Assembly: GCF_004320535.1 (NCBI RefSeq)
Contig: NZ_SIHY01000002.1
Span: 248,001 to 312,000, forward strand
DNA length: 64,000 bases
DNA from: Arthrobacter sp. S41
GTDB lineage: Bacteria > Actinomycetota > Actinomycetes > Actinomycetales > Micrococcaceae
Reading direction: 5' to 3'
Under the pieces are notes generated by a model. That model did no database searches and had not been told where the DNA came from. It saw only the letters and a list, made by a program, of their open reading frames with translations. Positions within the stretch are counted from its first letter, which is position 1, and the number at the start of each line of letters is the position of its first letter. This document shows, in pieces, positions 47,188 through 56,560 of the stretch. The position numbers were made by a program, and so were the translations under genes.

Positions 47188-48969
47188 ATGAATCAATTGA
47201 CGAAGGTGCTAATCGCCAACCGCGGCGAGATTGCAGTGCGCATTATCCGTGCCGCACGCGATGAAGGAATCGAGTCCGTAGCGGTCTACGCCGACTCCGA
47301 CCGCGATGCACTGCATGTGCGTTTGGCTGATGAAGCCTACGCGCTGGGCGGCATCACCGCTGCCGAGTCATACCTTCGCATTGAGAAGATCTTGGACGCT
47401 GCCGAACGCTCCGGCGCGGACGCTATCCACCCGGGTTACGGCTTCTTGTCGGAGAACGCGGAATTCGCTCAGGCAGTCATCGACGCCGGCCTGACCTGGA
47501 TCGGCCCTTCGCCAGATTCCATCGATCAGCTCGGTGACAAGGTCAAGGCCCGCCACATCGCTGAGAAGGTTGGCGCTCCGCTGGTACCAGGTACCAAAGA
47601 TCCTGTCGCTTCAGCTGACGAGGTCTACGCCTTCGCCGATGAGCACGGTCTGCCACTAGCCATCAAGGCTGCCTACGGTGGCGGCGGACGCGGTATCAAG
47701 GTGGTTCGCAACCGCGAGGAAATTGGCGAGCTTTATGACTCTGCAGTTCGCGAAGCCGTCGCAGCCTTCGGCCGCGGCGAATGCTTCATCGAACGCTTCC
47801 TGGACGCACCGCGCCACGTAGAAACTCAGTGCTTGGCCGACGTGCACGGCAACGTTGTTGTTGTCTCCACCCGCGACTGCTCGCTACAGCGCCGCAACCA
47901 GAAACTGGTTGAAGAAGCTCCGGCACCATACTTGAGCGAAGATCAGATCACCCGACTCTACGAAGCGTCCAAGGCGATCTTGCGTGAAGCTAAGTACACC
48001 GGCGCTGGCACCTGCGAGTTCTTGGTGGGCCAGGACGGCGTGATCTCCTTCTTGGAGGTCAACACCCGCCTGCAGGTAGAGCACCCAGTCTCCGAGGAAG
48101 TGACCGGACTGGACTTGGTTCGCGAACAGTTCCGCATCGCCCGTGGCGAAGAGCTGGGCTACACCGATCCAGAAGTTCGTGGTCACTCCTTCGAATTCCG
48201 CATCAACGGTGAAGACGCTGGCCGCAACTTCATGCCAACCCCGGGCACCATCTCCAAGATGAACCTGCCTTCGGGTCCTGGCGTGCGTGTTGACTCGGGT
48301 ATCGAGCAGGGCGAAAGCGTCTCCGGTAACTTCGACTCGATGATCGCTAAGCTCATCGTCACCGGCGGCACCCGTGAAATTGCTGCAGCACGTGCCCGTC
48401 GAGCACTGGAGGAATTCCAGATTGATGGCATGGCTACCGTTCTTCCATTCCACCGTGCAGTGATGAGCGACCCAGCATTTGTTCCTACACAAGGTGCTTT
48501 CACGGTCCACACCCGCTGGATCGAGACCGAATTTGCCACCGCCATTGAACCGCACCCAATGCCAGGAGCGTCAGAGGACGCTGAAGATTCGCAGCGCACC
48601 AGCGTCACCGTTGAGGTTAACGGGAAGCGCCTAGAAGTGACCCTTCCTTCCTCGCTGGGCTCAATCTCTGCCGGCAGCGCCGATCAGGGCGGAGCTAAGA
48701 AGAAGCGTAAGTCCAGCCGTAAGGCAGCTGCTGGCTCCAGTGCCAACAGCGCTGAGCTGCGCTCCCCTATGCAGGGAACGATCGTGAAGGTCGCCGTTGA
48801 AAATGGCGCAGAGGTAGCTCAGGGCGATCTGATCGTGGTGCTTGAAGCCATGAAGATGGAACAGCCGATCACCGCGCACCGCGATGGTGTGGTTAGTGGC
48901 CTAGAGGTAGCTCCCGGCGAGACCTTGTCTTCCGGTGCTGTGATCGCTTCGATTGGTGACGCAAGCTAG
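47188..48969 (+). CDS. accA3: Acetyl/propionyl-CoA carboxylase alpha subunit (biotin carboxylase + BCCP)
   Basis: 593 aa. The N-terminal biotin carboxylase (about 1-450) shows [21 protein letters not shown], the glycine-rich ATP loop [13 protein letters not shown] and [20 protein letters not shown]. The C-terminal biotin carrier domain carries the biotinylated Lys in EAMKMEQ (about 556). A linker rich in Lys/Ser ([17 protein letters not shown]) joins the two. It carboxylates biotin with bicarbonate and ATP. Shares an upstream box with accD. Confidence 0.96.
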   Translation: MNQLTKVLIANRGEIAVRIIRAARDEGIESVAVYADSDRDALHVRLADEAYALGGITAAESYLRIEKILDAAERSGADAIHPGYGFLSENAEFAQAVIDAGLTWIGPSPDSIDQLGDKVKARHIAEKVGAPLVPGTKDPVASADEVYAFADEHGLPLAIKAAYGGGGRGIKVVRNREEIGELYDSAVREAVAAFGRGECFIERFLDAPRHVETQCLADVHGNVVVVSTRDCSLQRRNQKLVEEAPAPYLSEDQITRLYEASKAILREAKYTGAGTCEFLVGQDGVISFLEVNTRLQVEHPVSEEVTGLDLVREQFRIARGEELGYTDPEVRGHSFEFRINGEDAGRNFMPTPGTISKMNLPSGPGVRVDSGIEQGESVSGNFDSMIAKLIVTGGTREIAAARARRALEEFQIDGMATVLPFHRAVMSDPAFVPTQGAFTVHTRWIETEFATAIEPHPMPGASEDAEDSQRTSVTVEVNGKRLEVTLPSSLGSISAGSADQGGAKKKRKSSRKAAAGSSANSAELRSPMQGTIVKVAVENGAEVAQGDLIVVLEAMKMEQPITAHRDGVVSGLEVAPGETLSSGAVIASIGDAS

Positions 48970-48983
48970 TTTCTTTCGCAAAA

Positions 48984-49031
48984 CTGGTGGGGGTTCTTTT
49001 AAGGTATTTTCCTTGAAAGAACCCCCACCGG
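48984..49031. terminator. Terminator after accA3
   Basis: A long stem (CTGGTGGGGGTTCTTT, 48984-48999, with 49016-49031) with an inner AAGG/CCTT. GTGTTTAACTTT follows on the plus strand. Convergent with the NmrA-like gene. Confidence 0.85.
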
Positions 49032-49051
49032 TGTTTAACTTTCCTGTATGG

Positions 49052-49792
49052 CTACTGGGCAGCAAGCCAATCGGTGAAGTTCACTTGTCCTAGCCGGGCA
49101 GAGCTACCAGGCAGGATTCCGCCAGTACGCATCGCTTTACCCATGGCACCGGGAACCGGGACTTCAACGATCTTTGGTGATTTGCCTTGGTGTGCAAGGT
49201 ACTGGGCAAAAAGATCCGGCATGCTCTCTTCTTGCGGTCCGGCCAGATCCTGAACCACACCCTGAGCAGGAGCCAACGCCAGCTCGGCTAGCGCGATCGC
49301 TACTTCACTGCCGGCAATCGGCTGGAGACGCATTTTTGGGGCCATTTGCACGGGGCCTGCGCCAAGGCGAGTGATGTTTTGACCCACAAATTCATGGAAC
49401 TGAGTGGTGCGCAACAACGTGTATCCGCCGTCCAGCATTTGCAGCATACGTTCTTGGGCAGCTTTGCCGGCATAGTAGCCGGAGTCGATAGCTGCAGCAC
49501 CGATGATGGACAGAGCCACGTGGTTCTGCACCCCGGCCTCGCGTCCGGCGCTGACCAGGTTCGCGGTGGACTGGGTGAAATAACGCATCGAAGCTGATGC
49601 GCTGGTGGTCGCGGAGCCAGAGACGTCAATGACCGATTCGCAGTCGGTCAGCCACTGCCGTACGGAGTTCTGGTTAGTCAGGTCGCATCCTGAGGAACGT
49701 GAAAGAACCAGCGGCTCATGACCAAGAGTTCTGAGTACTTCAACGACTTGGCGTCCTAACATTCCGGTGCCTCCGGCAACTGCAACGCGCAT
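49052..49792 (-). CDS. NmrA/NAD(P)-binding SDR-like protein
   Basis: 246 aa from ATG 49792. A Rossmann motif opens it (MRVAVAGGTGMLGRQVVEVL), followed by GCDLTNQNSVRQWL. It belongs to the atypical SDRs related to NmrA or quinone reductase-like proteins; the Tyr-x-x-x-Lys reads YYAGKAAQ. AAAAAGGAG supports the start; an extension to 49840 is rejected. Substrate and role are unknown. Confidence 0.87.
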   Translation of the reverse strand: MRVAVAGGTGMLGRQVVEVLRTLGHEPLVLSRSSGCDLTNQNSVRQWLTDCESVIDVSGSATTSASASMRYFTQSTANLVSAGREAGVQNHVALSIIGAAAIDSGYYAGKAAQERMLQMLDGGYTLLRTTQFHEFVGQNITRLGAGPVQMAPKMRLQPIAGSEVAIALAELALAPAQGVVQDLAGPQEESMPDLFAQYLAHQGKSPKIVEVPVPGAMGKAMRTGGILPGSSARLGQVNFTDWLAAQ

Positions 49793-49873
49793 GACTGCTC
49801 CTTTTTGATCCACAGTGACTGTGTTCGCATGCTCGCACATCTATGTACGGATGCAACGAACGGAAACAACGAA

Positions 49874-49920
49874 CTAAGGCCTGCCCAAACACCATCATGT
49901 GGTGTTTGGGCAGGCCTTAG
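49874..49920 (-). terminator. Terminator after the MHS transporter gene
   Basis: A perfect 21-bp stem (49874-49894 with 49900-49920) with loop TCATG. On the minus strand it is followed by TTCGTTGTTT. It ends the MHS transporter transcript and separates it from the NmrA-like gene. Confidence 0.85.
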
Positions 49921-49938
49921 GCGTGAAGCGCAGTTCAA

Positions 49939-51327
49939 TTATTCAATGAATTCTTCCATGTCAACATCCGAAGTGTCTCGGGTGAGGAACAAGGCAATCA
50001 AGGTCAGTACTGCGGCAATTGAGAGGTAGATACCAACACCAACGGTGTTGCCGTCTCCGGCCTTCCACAGGGCTACTGCAACAAATGATGCAGGAGCAGC
50101 GCCGATCACCGAGGACATGTTGTAGGCAACCGCAGAGCCGGTGTAGCGAACGTTGGAAGGGAAGAGCTCAGGCAGGTAGGAAGCCATTGGGCCAAAGGTC
50201 ATGCCCATCAGCGCGAAACCAACAATCAAGCCTGCCATAGCGGCTGCCTGACCTGGACCGAAGAACAAGGTCCAGGCAAGGCCGAAGACCAAGATGCCGG
50301 TAGAAACCCACATCAGGAACTTACGACGGCCGAACTTCTCAGCCAGTGGGCCGGAGACAACGGTGAAGATACCGAAGAAGACAACACCGATGATCAGCAT
50401 GGTCAGGAAGGTTGGACGTTCAATGCCCAAGCCTGGAACAAATCCGGCTGCGTCAAAGGCCTTGCCCTTGGCTGCAGCAGCCGCAGAAGCCGTCTCAACG
50501 GTAGCGGGCTGGGTGCCATAGGTCAGGGTGAAGGAAGTCATCAGGTAGAACAGCACGTAGGTTGCCAGCATGATGAAGGTACCAGCCAAGGTTGGACGCC
50601 AGTGCTTCTTCATGGTCACCGCGAATGGCGACTTTACAACCTTCTTCTGATCCAGAACCTTCTGGAAGGAAGCGGACTCAACCAGCTTGAGGCGAACCCA
50701 CAAACCGATGAGAACCATAACAGCCGAGAAGAAGAACGGAATACGCCAGCCCCATGCTTGGAACTGCTCTGGGGTGCTCCAGGTCTGCAGAGCCACAAAG
50801 ATTAGGTTGGCAATGATGAAACCGATTGGTGCGCCCAGCTGTGGGAACGTGCCGTAGATGGCACGCTTGTTCTTTGGAGCATTTTCTGTGGCCAGCAGTG
50901 CTGCACCGGACCACTCACCACCCAAGGCCAAGCCCTGTGCAAAGCGCAGGATGACCAAAGCTAGCGGCGCCAAGATGGTCCAGTGACCGGCAGCTGGCGG
51001 CAGGAAGCCAATCAGGAATGTCGCAATACCCATGAGCAGCAGCGAGGCAACTAAGGTGCCTTTACGTCCCAGCTTGTCGCCGTAGTGACCGAAGACAATC
51101 GATCCCAATGGACGGGCCAGGAAGGCAACACCGAAAATCGCGAACGAAGAAAGGATCGCGTTGATTGCGGTGGCGTTCGGGAAGAACAGTGCTGGGAACA
51201 CGAGCACCGACGCGGTGGCGTAGGCGTAGAAATCGAAGAATTCGACTGTAGTGCCAATCATGCTGGCGAATAGCACGCGTCCGCGTGAGTTCCCCTTGGG
51301 CACCACTGTCTGGTTAGCCTGCGACAT
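49939..51327 (-). CDS. MHS-family MFS transporter (metabolite:H+ symporter, ShiA/ProP-like)
   Basis: 462 aa, 12 membrane segments. The MHS-type signature is ASMIGTTVEFFDFYAYATA near the N-terminus; the loop-2 motif reads GHYGDKLGRKGTLVASLLLMG. ProP/KgtP/ShiA-like members take up organic acids, betaine or aromatic acids with protons. AAGGAGCAGCC precedes ATG 51327. A symmetric element lies about 90 bp upstream. Confidence 0.93.
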   Translation of the reverse strand: MSQANQTVVPKGNSRGRVLFASMIGTTVEFFDFYAYATASVLVFPALFFPNATAINAILSSFAIFGVAFLARPLGSIVFGHYGDKLGRKGTLVASLLLMGIATFLIGFLPPAAGHWTILAPLALVILRFAQGLALGGEWSGAALLATENAPKNKRAIYGTFPQLGAPIGFIIANLIFVALQTWSTPEQFQAWGWRIPFFFSAVMVLIGLWVRLKLVESASFQKVLDQKKVVKSPFAVTMKKHWRPTLAGTFIMLATYVLFYLMTSFTLTYGTQPATVETASAAAAAKGKAFDAAGFVPGLGIERPTFLTMLIIGVVFFGIFTVVSGPLAEKFGRRKFLMWVSTGILVFGLAWTLFFGPGQAAAMAGLIVGFALMGMTFGPMASYLPELFPSNVRYTGSAVAYNMSSVIGAAPASFVAVALWKAGDGNTVGVGIYLSIAAVLTLIALFLTRDTSDVDMEEFIE

Positions 51328-51601
51328 TGAGGCTGCTCCTTAGAGTGAAAGTACGAGTTGGTCGGTCATTTACGAATGTCACAATCTTAAGCCTCGCTGC
51401 CCAGTATTCGGATATTGATGTCCATTATTTGGACACTAAATCCCCACCTGACGTTCACTACCCTCTTACTTCCCGGGGAAATAGCCGAATTTCGCCGTTC
51501 ATATAATGAGATATGACTAGCAAAAAGAAAAGTTTTCTTCCGCTGAAGGCAGGGTCAAGGTGAAAGCAATCACTATTACTTGCGACTCCCCTTAAACAAC
51601 A
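51328..51601. promoter_or_regulatory. Upstream region of the MHS gene with inverted repeat 51419-51435
   Basis: No gene of note. TGTCCA-N5-TGGACA (51419-51435) is an exact inverted repeat about 90-110 bp ahead of the MHS start, suitable as an operator. A TATAAT at 51502-51507 lies six bases ahead of a plus-strand ATG that opens a 16-codon ORF (MTSKKKSFLPLKAGSR), perhaps a leaderless peptide, perhaps chance. Confidence 0.4.
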
Positions 51602-51644
51602 CAAGAACGGCAGCTGAGTTGTGAAAACTCAGCTGCCGTTCTTG
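51602..51644 (-). terminator. Terminator after the lpdA-type gene
   Basis: A perfect 19-bp stem (51602-51620 with 51626-51644) and loop GTGAA. It lies 16 bp past the quinone reductase stop on the minus strand and is followed by TTGTGTTGTTT. Confidence 0.85.
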
Positions 51645-51659
51645 GATGCTAACCGGTGT

Positions 51660-53063
51660 TTAGAGGTGTCGGTGAAGGCGACGTGCCGCCTCGCCCAACG
51701 AACCGGACAAGGATGGGTAGACCGTGAAGGTCTCTGCCACGTCATCAACGTGCAGGCCGTTCTGAACTGCCAAGGCCAGCGAGTAAATCAGTTCACTAGC
51801 TCGCGGTGCTACCACCACACCGCCAATGACGGTGCCTGAGCCCTTGCGCGAAACGATCTTCACAAAGCCGTGCTCCACGTTCATCATCTTGGCGCGAGCG
51901 TTGGTGTTCAAGTCCACCTTGATGATGTTCGCCTGGTACTTGCCCTCAGCTACTGCGCGCTGGGTGACACCAACGGTAGCGATTTCTGGGGAAGTGAAAA
52001 CGTTCGAGGCAACCAAATCCAAGTTCAGCGGCTTCACCGTGTCGCCAAGAAGGTGAGCTACGGCAATACGGCCCTGCATCGCAGCTACCGATGCTAGTGC
52101 GAAGACGCCGGTGCAGTCACCGGTGGCGTAGATGTTGGTTGCGGTAGTACGCGAAACACCGTCGACCTTGATGTGTCCAGATTCGCTGAGCTGTACGCCA
52201 GCCTCTTCCAGACCGAGGTTTGCGGTGTTGGGGATGCCGCCAACTGCAACGAGGCAGTGGCTTCCTTCAAGTACACGGCCATCGGCCAAGGTGACAAAGA
52301 CCTTGTCGCCCTTGCGCTCTACGCCTTCGGCGCGAGCCTGGGAAACAACGTTAACGCCGTTTTCCTTGAAGGCATCTTCCAGCACTGCCGCTGCGTCTGC
52401 GTCCTCGCCCGGAAGGACTCGGTCACGCGAGGACACCAAGGTGACCTTGGCGCCTAGCAGCTTGTAGGCGGAAGCGAACTCAGCGCCGGTGACACCAGAA
52501 CCGATCACGATCAGGTGCTCTGGCACCTCGTTCATGTTGTAGATCTGGGTCCAGTTAAAAATGCGTTCGCCATCTGGCTTAGCCGTAGGCAATTCGCGTG
52601 GGTGGGCACCGACGGCCAGAAGAATGGCGTCAGCATCGATGTTCTGCTCGGTTCCATCCGGGTGAGCCACAGCGACGGTGTTCGCGTCGAGAAGACGACC
52701 TTCACCAATCACAATGCGCACGCCACCACGTTCTAGGGTGTTGCGAATGTCCGAGGACTGCTCTTTGGCCAAGGCCAAGAGTCGGTGGTTGACCACCGAG
52801 AAGTCGGTAACCGCTGAGTCGAGTCCTTCAACGTGGACTCCGAATGCTTCAGCTTGCTTTACGCGGCGCACAGCGTCGGCGGTAGCAATTAGGGTCTTGG
52901 ATGGGACGACATCGGTCAGCACTGCCGAACCGCCCATGCCGGCACGTTCTACAACGGTGACGTTGGCGCCCATTTGGGCTGCTCCGATGGCAGCTTCATA
53001 GCCACCAGGTCCTCCGCCGAGAATTACTAAACGGGTTGCTTCACTACTACTGTCTGCGCTCAC
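51660..53063 (-). CDS. lpdA: LpdA-type NAD(P)H:quinone oxidoreductase (flavoprotein disulfide reductase family)
   Basis: 467 aa, FAD- and NAD(P)H-binding domains with a C-terminal dimerisation domain. LGGGPGGYEAAIGAAQMGAN binds FAD, and the redox position normally CxxxxC reads GGSAVLTDVVPSK, so both cysteines are absent. This is the known hallmark of mycobacterial LpdA/Rv3303c, a quinone reductase. GSGVTGAEFASAY is the NAD site and YATGDCTGVFALASVA binds FAD. It is divergent from the purine phosphorylase gene, as in mycobacteria near pnp. Confidence 0.9.
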   Translation of the reverse strand: MSADSSSEATRLVILGGGPGGYEAAIGAAQMGANVTVVERAGMGGSAVLTDVVPSKTLIATADAVRRVKQAEAFGVHVEGLDSAVTDFSVVNHRLLALAKEQSSDIRNTLERGGVRIVIGEGRLLDANTVAVAHPDGTEQNIDADAILLAVGAHPRELPTAKPDGERIFNWTQIYNMNEVPEHLIVIGSGVTGAEFASAYKLLGAKVTLVSSRDRVLPGEDADAAAVLEDAFKENGVNVVSQARAEGVERKGDKVFVTLADGRVLEGSHCLVAVGGIPNTANLGLEEAGVQLSESGHIKVDGVSRTTATNIYATGDCTGVFALASVAAMQGRIAVAHLLGDTVKPLNLDLVASNVFTSPEIATVGVTQRAVAEGKYQANIIKVDLNTNARAKMMNVEHGFVKIVSRKGSGTVIGGVVVAPRASELIYSLALAVQNGLHVDDVAETFTVYPSLSGSLGEAARRLHRHL

Positions 53064-53164
53064 AATTTCTATTGTTCACCATGTGCGTTCAATGCGCACA
53101 TCGAAAGCCAGATTTTGGACGTGACATTGATTCTGAAGCACTAGCTTCACCTGACAAATAGCCC

Positions 53165-53178
53165 CGCTACCGGTAGCG
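53165..53178. promoter_or_regulatory. 14-bp perfect palindrome next to the pnp start
   Basis: CGCTACCGGTAGCG is an exact palindrome ending eight bases before GTG 53187, the start of purine nucleoside phosphorylase. Operators this close to the start codon can block initiation. It may regulate pnp and perhaps the genes after it. Confidence 0.45.
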
Positions 53179-53186
53179 TATTGCCC

Positions 53187-53996
53187 GTGACTGATACGCA
53201 TAATGACCCACAGGCTCTAGCAGCGCAGGCTGCACAGGTAATCGCTGAGCAGACCAACGTCGAAAAACACGACATCGCGCTAGTGCTGGGCTCCGGATGG
53301 GGCCAGGCCGCCGAATTGATCGGCGAAACCACCCACACCTTGGACGCCACCACGATTCCAGGCTTCCACGCCTCGGCCGTCCCAGGCCACAAGGGCAGCA
53401 TCTCCTCGATCCTGACCTCCACCGGAAAGCGAGTGCTCGTACTGGGCGCACGCACCCACTACTACGAAGGACGCGGCGTTCGCTCGGTCGTCCACCCAAT
53501 CCGCACCGCTGCAGCCGCAGGATGCGAAACCCTGGTACTGACCAACGGTTGCGGTGGCCTGAATGAGAACTGGACCCCCGGCACCCCAGTGATGATCTCC
53601 GATCACATCAACCTCACGGCCACTTCCCCATTGGAAGGCGCCACCTTTGTTGATCTGACCGATCTTTACTCTTCACGCATTCGTGAAATCGCTCGCGAAG
53701 TAGATTCAAGCCTAGATGAAGGCGTGTACGCGCAGTTCACCGGCCCACACTACGAAACCCCAGCCGAGGTGCAATACGCCAAAACTATTGGTGCAGATTT
53801 GGTTGGCATGTCCACCGCGCTGGAAGCGATTGCCGCACGCCACGCTGGCATGGAGATCTTTGGCATGTCATTGGTGACGAACCTGGCCGCTGGTATTAGC
53901 CCAGTTCCACTGAGCCACGAAGAAGTCATCGAAGCTGGCCAGGCTGCTGGCCCGCGCATCTCCAAACTTCTAGCCCAGATCATCGCCAAGCTCTAA
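53187..53996 (+). CDS. Purine-nucleoside phosphorylase
   Basis: 269 aa (from GTG 53187; TTG 53181 is the alternative). It cleaves purine nucleosides with phosphate to base and ribose-1-phosphate. Motifs: LVLGSGWGQ, GFHASAVPGHKG, RTHYYEG, TNGCGGLN, the substrate site GPHYETPAEVQYA and GMSTALEAIAARHAGMEIFG. This is the trimeric PNP type. No ribosome site is visible, suggesting a leaderless transcript. The next two genes are the mutase and deoC. Confidence 0.95.
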   Translation: MTDTHNDPQALAAQAAQVIAEQTNVEKHDIALVLGSGWGQAAELIGETTHTLDATTIPGFHASAVPGHKGSISSILTSTGKRVLVLGARTHYYEGRGVRSVVHPIRTAAAAGCETLVLTNGCGGLNENWTPGTPVMISDHINLTATSPLEGATFVDLTDLYSSRIREIAREVDSSLDEGVYAQFTGPHYETPAEVQYAKTIGADLVGMSTALEAIAARHAGMEIFGMSLVTNLAAGISPVPLSHEEVIEAGQAAGPRISKLLAQIIAKL

Positions 53997-54048
53997 GGTT
54001 CTCCGGGCGGTATAGGCAAATAATGGTGTTTTTCTCAAAGGGAAATCA

Positions 54049-55779
54049 GTGAATCATACAGATAAGATCGAGCTGCTCGATGTGGCCGGCAAATGGGCTG
54101 CCCAAGATCCGGACGCCGAGACTCAAGAAGAGTTGAACTTGCTCATCGAGCGGGTCACCGAAGGTGACGCGTTGGCCTTCGAGGACATCTCTGACCGTTT
54201 TTCTGGTGTGCTCGAATTTGGCACGGCCGGGCTGCGCGCTGAACTGGGTGCCGGTCCAATGCGCATGAACCGCGTTGTTGTTTTGCGTACCGCCGCAGGT
54301 ATCGCTCGATTCCTCAAAGAGAAGGCAGCATCTGCCTATACCCCCAAAGTTGTGATCGGCTTTGACGCTCGGTTTAACTCTGACGTTTTTGCCAAGGACT
54401 CGGCCGGCGTGTTCGCCGCCGCCGGCTTCGAGGTATTGCTGATGCCTTCCCCACTGCCAACACCCGTCTTGGCGTGGGCAGTGCGTGAATTTTCTGCTGA
54501 AGCAGGGGTCATGGTCACGGCAAGCCATAACCCACCACGCGATAACGGTTACAAGGTCTACGTGGGCGGGCGGATTACCGATGATTCGGGCCGTGGCGCA
54601 CAGATCGTCTCCCCTATTGATGCTCAGATTGCTGCCTTGATTGATCACCAACAGCCTGTTGCACAGATTGAGCTGGCGGACTCTGGCTGGGAAGTACTTC
54701 CCGCGCTGGGCACTGAAGGTGATATTGAGGCAGCTTACTTGGCTGCGATTCATCCGGTGATCCCAGAAGATCAGCCCGAAGGATCGTCCCGCAAGAACCT
54801 GCGCGTTGTTGTTTCTGCCATGCATGGGGTTGGTGGGCACACCATGAAACAGGCATTGCTCAATGCCGGTTTTAGCGACGTTCACATGGTTGTCGAACAA
54901 GAGCGTCCAGATCCACTCTTCCCCACTGTAAAGTTCCCAAACCCTGAAGAACCAGGAGCCATTGATTTATCTTTGGCCTTGGCTCGTGAGGTGAACGCGG
55001 ATCTAGTAATCGCCAATGACCCGGATGCTGACCGCTGCGCAGCAGCGATCATCGTTGGGGATACGTGGCGTATGCTGCGCGGTGATGAAGTCGGTTGGCT
55101 TTTGGGTGACCAAATTTCAAAGACTTTGCCCGAGGGCAAAAAGCTGGCTAATTCCATCGTTTCCTCCCGGATGCTGGCAGCTATTGCCAAGGACGCGGGG
55201 CGTGAGCATGAGGAAACCTTGACCGGTTTTAAGTGGATCTCACGAGTTGAAGATCTTGGTTTTGGTTATGAAGAAGCACTGGGCTACTGCGTCGCTCCAG
55301 ATCTTGTCCGCGACAAAGATGGAATCTCTGCCGGTATCGCATTGGCCGACCTAGCTGCCCAGCTCAAGGATGAGGGCAGCACAATTTCGGCCCGCCTTGA
55401 TGAGCTAGCTGCCCGTCATGGTGTGCACGTCACCGACCAATTGTCTTTGCGTTTCACGGACCTGGCGCAGATCCCTGTGTTGATGGATCGCTTCCGTCAG
55501 AACGCTCCTGAGTCCCTAGGTGGTTCGGAAGTTTCTGAGGTCACGGATCTGTCCAAGGGCACAGATAAGCTGCCGGCAACCAACGCCATTGTTTTGCACA
55601 CCTTCTCCGGCGCACGCGTCATCGTTCGTCCTTCGGGCACCGAACCAAAACTCAAGTGCTACTTGGAAACCATTGAACCGGTTGACCAGCTGGAACAGGT
55701 TCCTGCTGCACGTGAACGCGCCACCGCTCAGGTCCAAACCATCAAGCAGGAATTGGCAGCATACCTAAATGCCAACTAG
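54049..55779 (+). CDS. Phospho-sugar mutase (phosphomannomutase/phosphopentomutase-like)
   Basis: 576 aa, alpha-D-phosphohexomutase superfamily. The phospho-Ser is in MVTASHNPPRDNGYKVY, the metal loop is NDPDADRCAAAI and the phosphate-binding loop RPSGTEPKLKCYLE. Proteins of this length (PmmB type) in purine operons likely convert ribose-1-phosphate to ribose-5-phosphate. GTG 54049 has AAAGGGAAA upstream. Placed 52 bp after pnp and before deoC, it links nucleoside phosphorolysis to the pentose phosphate pathway. Confidence 0.93.
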   Translation: MNHTDKIELLDVAGKWAAQDPDAETQEELNLLIERVTEGDALAFEDISDRFSGVLEFGTAGLRAELGAGPMRMNRVVVLRTAAGIARFLKEKAASAYTPKVVIGFDARFNSDVFAKDSAGVFAAAGFEVLLMPSPLPTPVLAWAVREFSAEAGVMVTASHNPPRDNGYKVYVGGRITDDSGRGAQIVSPIDAQIAALIDHQQPVAQIELADSGWEVLPALGTEGDIEAAYLAAIHPVIPEDQPEGSSRKNLRVVVSAMHGVGGHTMKQALLNAGFSDVHMVVEQERPDPLFPTVKFPNPEEPGAIDLSLALAREVNADLVIANDPDADRCAAAIIVGDTWRMLRGDEVGWLLGDQISKTLPEGKKLANSIVSSRMLAAIAKDAGREHEETLTGFKWISRVEDLGFGYEEALGYCVAPDLVRDKDGISAGIALADLAAQLKDEGSTISARLDELAARHGVHVTDQLSLRFTDLAQIPVLMDRFRQNAPESLGGSEVSEVTDLSKGTDKLPATNAIVLHTFSGARVIVRPSGTEPKLKCYLETIEPVDQLEQVPAARERATAQVQTIKQELAAYLNAN

Positions 55780-55838
55780 GCTTACCCCTTCAAGACTTTC
55801 AGCTGAATGGCTTGAACCCGTATTTGTTAGAGGAATAG

Positions 55839-56525
55839 ATGACTGAACTTACCGCCCGCGACATTGCTGGCTACATTGATCACACCCTGTTGGCTCCCAA
55901 CGCCTCCCGGGAACAGATTGTGCAGATCTGCGAAGAAGCCAAGAAGTATGAATTCAAGTCGGTATGCGTCAACCCACTGTGGGTTTCCACCGTGGCTCGC
56001 GAGCTTGAAGGCTCCGACGTCTTGACCTGCTCGGTGATCGGCTTCCCACTTGGTGCTTCGGCCACCGACACCAAGGTTTTTGAAACCAAGCACGCAGTAG
56101 CTGACGGTGCCAACGAGATCGACATGGTCATTGATATTGCTGCTGCACTGCGCGGAGATCGCGACGCGTTGGTCAACGAGATCTTTGCTATCGCTCAGGC
56201 CGCTCACGAGGGTGGCGCGATCTTGAAGGTCATCATCGAAACCTGCCTGCTCACCGAAGAAGCCAAGGTTTTGGCTTGCGAGGCCGCTAAGGCAGCAGGT
56301 GCTGACTTCGTGAAGACCTCCACTGGCTTCTCCACCGGCGGGGCCACTGTTGAAGATGTCGCATTGATGCGCCAGACCGTCGGCGCTGAACTCGGCGTTA
56401 AGGCCTCCGGCGGGGTGCGCAGCGTTGAAACTGCCCGTGCCATGATCACCGCTGGAGCAACCCGTCTGGGATCTAGCTCAGGAGTTGCTATCCTAGAAGG
56501 AGAGCAAAGCGGTTCCAGCTACTAG
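55839..56525 (+). CDS. deoC: Deoxyribose-phosphate aldolase
   Basis: 228 aa, class I aldolase. It cleaves deoxyribose-5-phosphate to glyceraldehyde-3-phosphate and acetaldehyde. Motifs are [41 protein letters not shown] (second Lys) and the Schiff-base Lys in [14 protein letters not shown], then KASGGVRS. It follows the mutase gene by 59 bp; AGAGGAATAG precedes the ATG. Completes a nucleoside-catabolic set. Confidence 0.96.
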   Translation: MTELTARDIAGYIDHTLLAPNASREQIVQICEEAKKYEFKSVCVNPLWVSTVARELEGSDVLTCSVIGFPLGASATDTKVFETKHAVADGANEIDMVIDIAAALRGDRDALVNEIFAIAQAAHEGGAILKVIIETCLLTEEAKVLACEAAKAAGADFVKTSTGFSTGGATVEDVALMRQTVGAELGVKASGGVRSVETARAMITAGATRLGSSSGVAILEGEQSGSSY

Positions 56526-56560
56526 GACATCGCACCGATCTGTTTCCTCAAGGAGAAAAA

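Noticed and set aside
47884-48555. Minus-strand ORF of 223 codons over accA3
   Set aside because: Antisense to the biotin carboxylase domain, without start signals.
54046-54900. Minus-strand ORF of 284 codons over the phosphosugar mutase
   Set aside because: Antisense to a gene with intact active-site motifs; no homologous features of its own.
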